DNA from: an uncultured Oscillospiraceae bacterium
GTDB taxonomy: Bacteria; Bacillota; Clostridia; Oscillospirales; Oscillospiraceae
Assembly (NCBI GenBank): GCA_934613505.1
Contig: CAKTTB010000008.1
Span: 1 to 64,000 of the forward strand
DNA: 64,000 nucleotides
Direction of reading: 5' to 3'
The notes under the pieces are model-generated. The model saw only the letters and a program-made list of their open reading frames with translations, searched no databases and was not told where the DNA came from. Below are positions 62,030-64,000 of the stretch, in pieces. Position 1 is the first letter of the stretch; each line of letters begins with the position of its first letter. Made by a program: the position numbers and the translations under genes.

Positions 62030-63583
62030 ATGTCTGAAAACACCGGCAAGAACGCTAATAACGCGCCCAAGCAGGAAGAGCAGTATTCCCTGAACGATGA
62101 CCGCCGCGTCAAGGTCCTCTCTCCGGGTACGCTCGTCGCCAAGCGCTTTTTCCGCAACCGGCTGGCCGTCATCGGCCTGTCCATTCTGGTCGCCATGTTC
62201 CTGTTCTCCTTCCTCGGCGGCGTCATCAGCCCCTATGGTCAGGACGAGCAGTTCTATACCTATACCCAGATGTCGAAGGAATACGTCGGCGTCACCAGAA
62301 ACGAGGCCATGCGCTTCGTCGTGGCCGACGGCCAGAACTTCGGGTCCATTCCGCAGAGCAAGGCCCTCGAAGCCAACAAAAAGGGCAATACGGAATTTAC
62401 GTATAAGGACGTCGATTACACCATCGAAGCTCTGTCCGACGATTTCTATATCGTCTATCAGGACGGCACCGTGCAGGGCTATGCCAGCCGCGACATCATC
62501 AACGCCGCGGACGGCGTGGGCGAGCTGCCGTTTGCCGTCAAGCTCGGCGCACTGACTGCACACGCCAAGGGTGAGGCCGATTTTACCGTCGACGGCACCG
62601 AGTATTCCGCTGACGACTCCGGCAACCTCATGCAGGGCGGCGAGACGCTTGGCTACATCAGCCGCTTCGTCGTGCAGGCGGCCGATTCCTCCATCGTCAT
62701 CACGCGTGACTTCAAGGATCGTCTGGAAGAGGCGATCAACGCAGACTCCGCGCAGTTCGTCTACACCGACGAGGCCGGCGAGACTGCCGAATACGATATC
62801 GTCTTTGACGCCAGCACGAAGGTCTGGTCCGTCAAGCAGATGAAGGACACCTACGTCTATGACCGCTACGCGACCCCGAGCGCGGCGCATCCCCTCGGCA
62901 CCGATACGAACGGCATGGATATGCTGACCCGCCTCATGTACGGCGGCCGCGTATCGCTGATCATCGGCTTCATCGTCGTCGTCATGGAGACCTCTCTCGG
63001 CGTTCTGATGGGCGGCCTGTCCGGCTACTTCGGCGGCTGGGTCGATAACCTCATCATGCGTATCGTCGACGTGTTCTACTGTATCCCGTCCATGCCGATT
63101 ATCATCATCGTCGGTTCCGCAATGGACGCCATGCGCATTGATTCCTGGACGCGTATGATCTATCTGATGCTCATCCTTGGCTTCCTCGGCTGGCCGAGCA
63201 TCGCGCGGCTGGTCCGCGGTCAGATCCTGTCTCTGCGTGAGCAGGAGTTCATGCTGGCGGCCGAAGCGGGCGGCATCCGCGCCTGGCACCGCATTTTCCG
63301 CCACCTGATCCCGAACGTCATCCCGCAGCTGATCGTCATCTGCACGATGAGCCTCGGCTCCACCATCCTGACCGAGGCGACGCTGTCCTTCCTCGGCCTC
63401 GGCGTCAAGTATCCGTTCGCCTCTTGGGGCAACATCATCAACGACGTCAACAATGCCTACGTTATGACCAACTATCTGTTCATCTGGATCCCGGCCGGCG
63501 TCTGCCTGCTGCTCACCGTCCTCGGCTTCAACTTCGTCGGCGACGGTCTGCGCGACGCGTTTGACCCGAAGATGAAGCGCTGA
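62030..63583 (+). CDS. Oligopeptide ABC transporter permease (OppC/DppC type) with large insert
   Basis: 517 residues against about 300 in ordinary OppC. N-terminal helix near 45-66, then about 215 residues of mostly hydrophilic sequence (about 70-285) before the permease domain, which begins GTDTNGMDMLTRLMYGGRVSL and has the EAA loop EFMLAAEAGGIRAWHRIFRHLIPN (near 408-431). The insert lies outside the membrane by topology and contains short repeats of the form (Y/F)..SADD/EYSADDSG. Its role is unknown. ATG 62030 follows AAAGGGGA. Confidence 0.93.
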   Translation: MSENTGKNANNAPKQEEQYSLNDDRRVKVLSPGTLVAKRFFRNRLAVIGLSILVAMFLFSFLGGVISPYGQDEQFYTYTQMSKEYVGVTRNEAMRFVVADGQNFGSIPQSKALEANKKGNTEFTYKDVDYTIEALSDDFYIVYQDGTVQGYASRDIINAADGVGELPFAVKLGALTAHAKGEADFTVDGTEYSADDSGNLMQGGETLGYISRFVVQAADSSIVITRDFKDRLEEAINADSAQFVYTDEAGETAEYDIVFDASTKVWSVKQMKDTYVYDRYATPSAAHPLGTDTNGMDMLTRLMYGGRVSLIIGFIVVVMETSLGVLMGGLSGYFGGWVDNLIMRIVDVFYCIPSMPIIIIVGSAMDAMRIDSWTRMIYLMLILGFLGWPSIARLVRGQILSLREQEFMLAAEAGGIRAWHRIFRHLIPNVIPQLIVICTMSLGSTILTEATLSFLGLGVKYPFASWGNIINDVNNAYVMTNYLFIWIPAGVCLLLTVLGFNFVGDGLRDAFDPKMKR

Positions 63584-63600
63584 GAAGGAGGGAAGCTACG

Positions 63601-64000
63601 ATGGCAAATAAGAATGAAGGCTACCTGTCCGCCAAGGAATCGCGGAAGATCTCCCGCGCCAACCGCAAGATCACCGATAAGCTCGAAAAGACCCGCAAGC
63701 GCAGAAACGTCCCGGAGAGCGAGTATCTGACCCAAATGCATGACCCTAATAACGCGGTCGAGTTTGACAATCTGCACACCTATTTCTTCACCGACACGGG
63801 CGTCGTCCGCTCGGTCGACGGCGTTTCGTTCGATGTCCCCATCGGCAAGACCGTCGGCGTCGTCGGCGAGTCCGGCTGCGGTAAATCCGTCACGAGCCTG
63901 TCTCTCATGCAGCTGCTGCAGCGGCCGCAGGGCCAGGTCGTCGAGGGCGAGATCCGCCTGAATCTCGGCGACAAGGCGTATGATATCGCCAAGACCCCAA
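63601..64000 (+). CDS. Oligopeptide ABC transporter ATPase (OppD type), 3' end outside window
   Basis: The first 133 codons are present and the window ends before the stop. After a Lys/Arg-rich N-terminal extension of about 50 residues come the OppD-like start VEFDNLHTYFFTDTGVVRSVDGVSFDV and Walker A GESGCGKS (89-96). It would hydrolyse ATP for peptide import. Shine-Dalgarno AAGGAGGG. The long charged N-terminal tail is unusual for OppD. Confidence 0.93.
   Translation, partial: MANKNEGYLSAKESRKISRANRKITDKLEKTRKRRNVPESEYLTQMHDPNNAVEFDNLHTYFFTDTGVVRSVDGVSFDVPIGKTVGVVGESGCGKSVTSLSLMQLLQRPQGQVVEGEIRLNLGDKAYDIAKTP

Overview
The window is a compact, GC-rich stretch of a low-G+C-lineage but itself GC-rich Firmicute, most likely a class Clostridia gut anaerobe of the Oscillospiraceae/Ruminococcaceae type. 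Pointers are the CIRCE-controlled groESL pair, a DnaD plus DnaC-like helicase loader pair, BlaR1/BlaI, jag/KhpB, Rrf2 regulators, YgeW/YgeY-type nitrogen catabolism, strong Shine-Dalgarno sites and many TTG/GTG starts. The genus cannot be fixed from the sequence alone. No prophage, transposase, CRISPR array, rRNA operon or replication origin was seen.

Layout. 0-10 kb: DUF6440/SPFH/NfeD membrane operon (minus), RNA methyltransferase, lipid kinase, groES-groEL, a MATE exporter and adenine deaminase (minus). 9.7-10.2 kb: an intact tRNA-Gly(CCC), the remains of a second tRNA-Gly broken by an insert, and small palindromic repeats. 10-17 kb: metG (minus), a probable 6S-like RNA, DUF2156 and GNAT proteins, DnaD and DnaC-like replication proteins, aroE (minus). 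17-26.6 kb: U32 peptidase, maf-mreC-mreD-PBP2 (cell elongation), lepA, hemW. 26.7-30 kb: rpmH-rnpA-yidD-yidC-jag, the cluster that normally borders dnaA, here without dnaA.

30-42.3 kb is the most distinctive part. It is a nitrogen/amino-acid catabolic island: carbamate kinase (arcC), knotted carbamoyltransferase (ygeW) and YgeY hydrolase on the minus strand, divergent from a GntR regulator, then a second YgeY-like hydrolase, an AgcS Na+/amino-acid symporter, a YheO-like PAS/HTH regulator, a large unassigned fold-type II PLP enzyme, a ribbon-helix-helix protein and a threonine synthase-like enzyme. Two roughly 162-nt hairpins, one after the ygeY stop and one after the ygeW stop, share a nearly identical 26-nt loop but have unrelated, internally compensated stems.

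42-54 kb: three more MATE exporters, BlaR1/BlaI, a split chromate-type transporter, two Rrf2 regulators each next to a MATE gene, YfbR and an NCS2 nucleobase transporter behind a leader with a terminator. 54-64 kb: M32 and M3 metallopeptidases and an oligopeptide ABC transporter (binding protein, two permeases and a truncated ATPase running off the window). A 265-bp dispersed element with terminal inverted repeats occurs twice, in opposite orientations (30.1 and 47.6 kb).

Coordinates of starts were chosen by Shine-Dalgarno spacing where several were possible. All family assignments are from recognising sequence motifs by eye; no database search was run.
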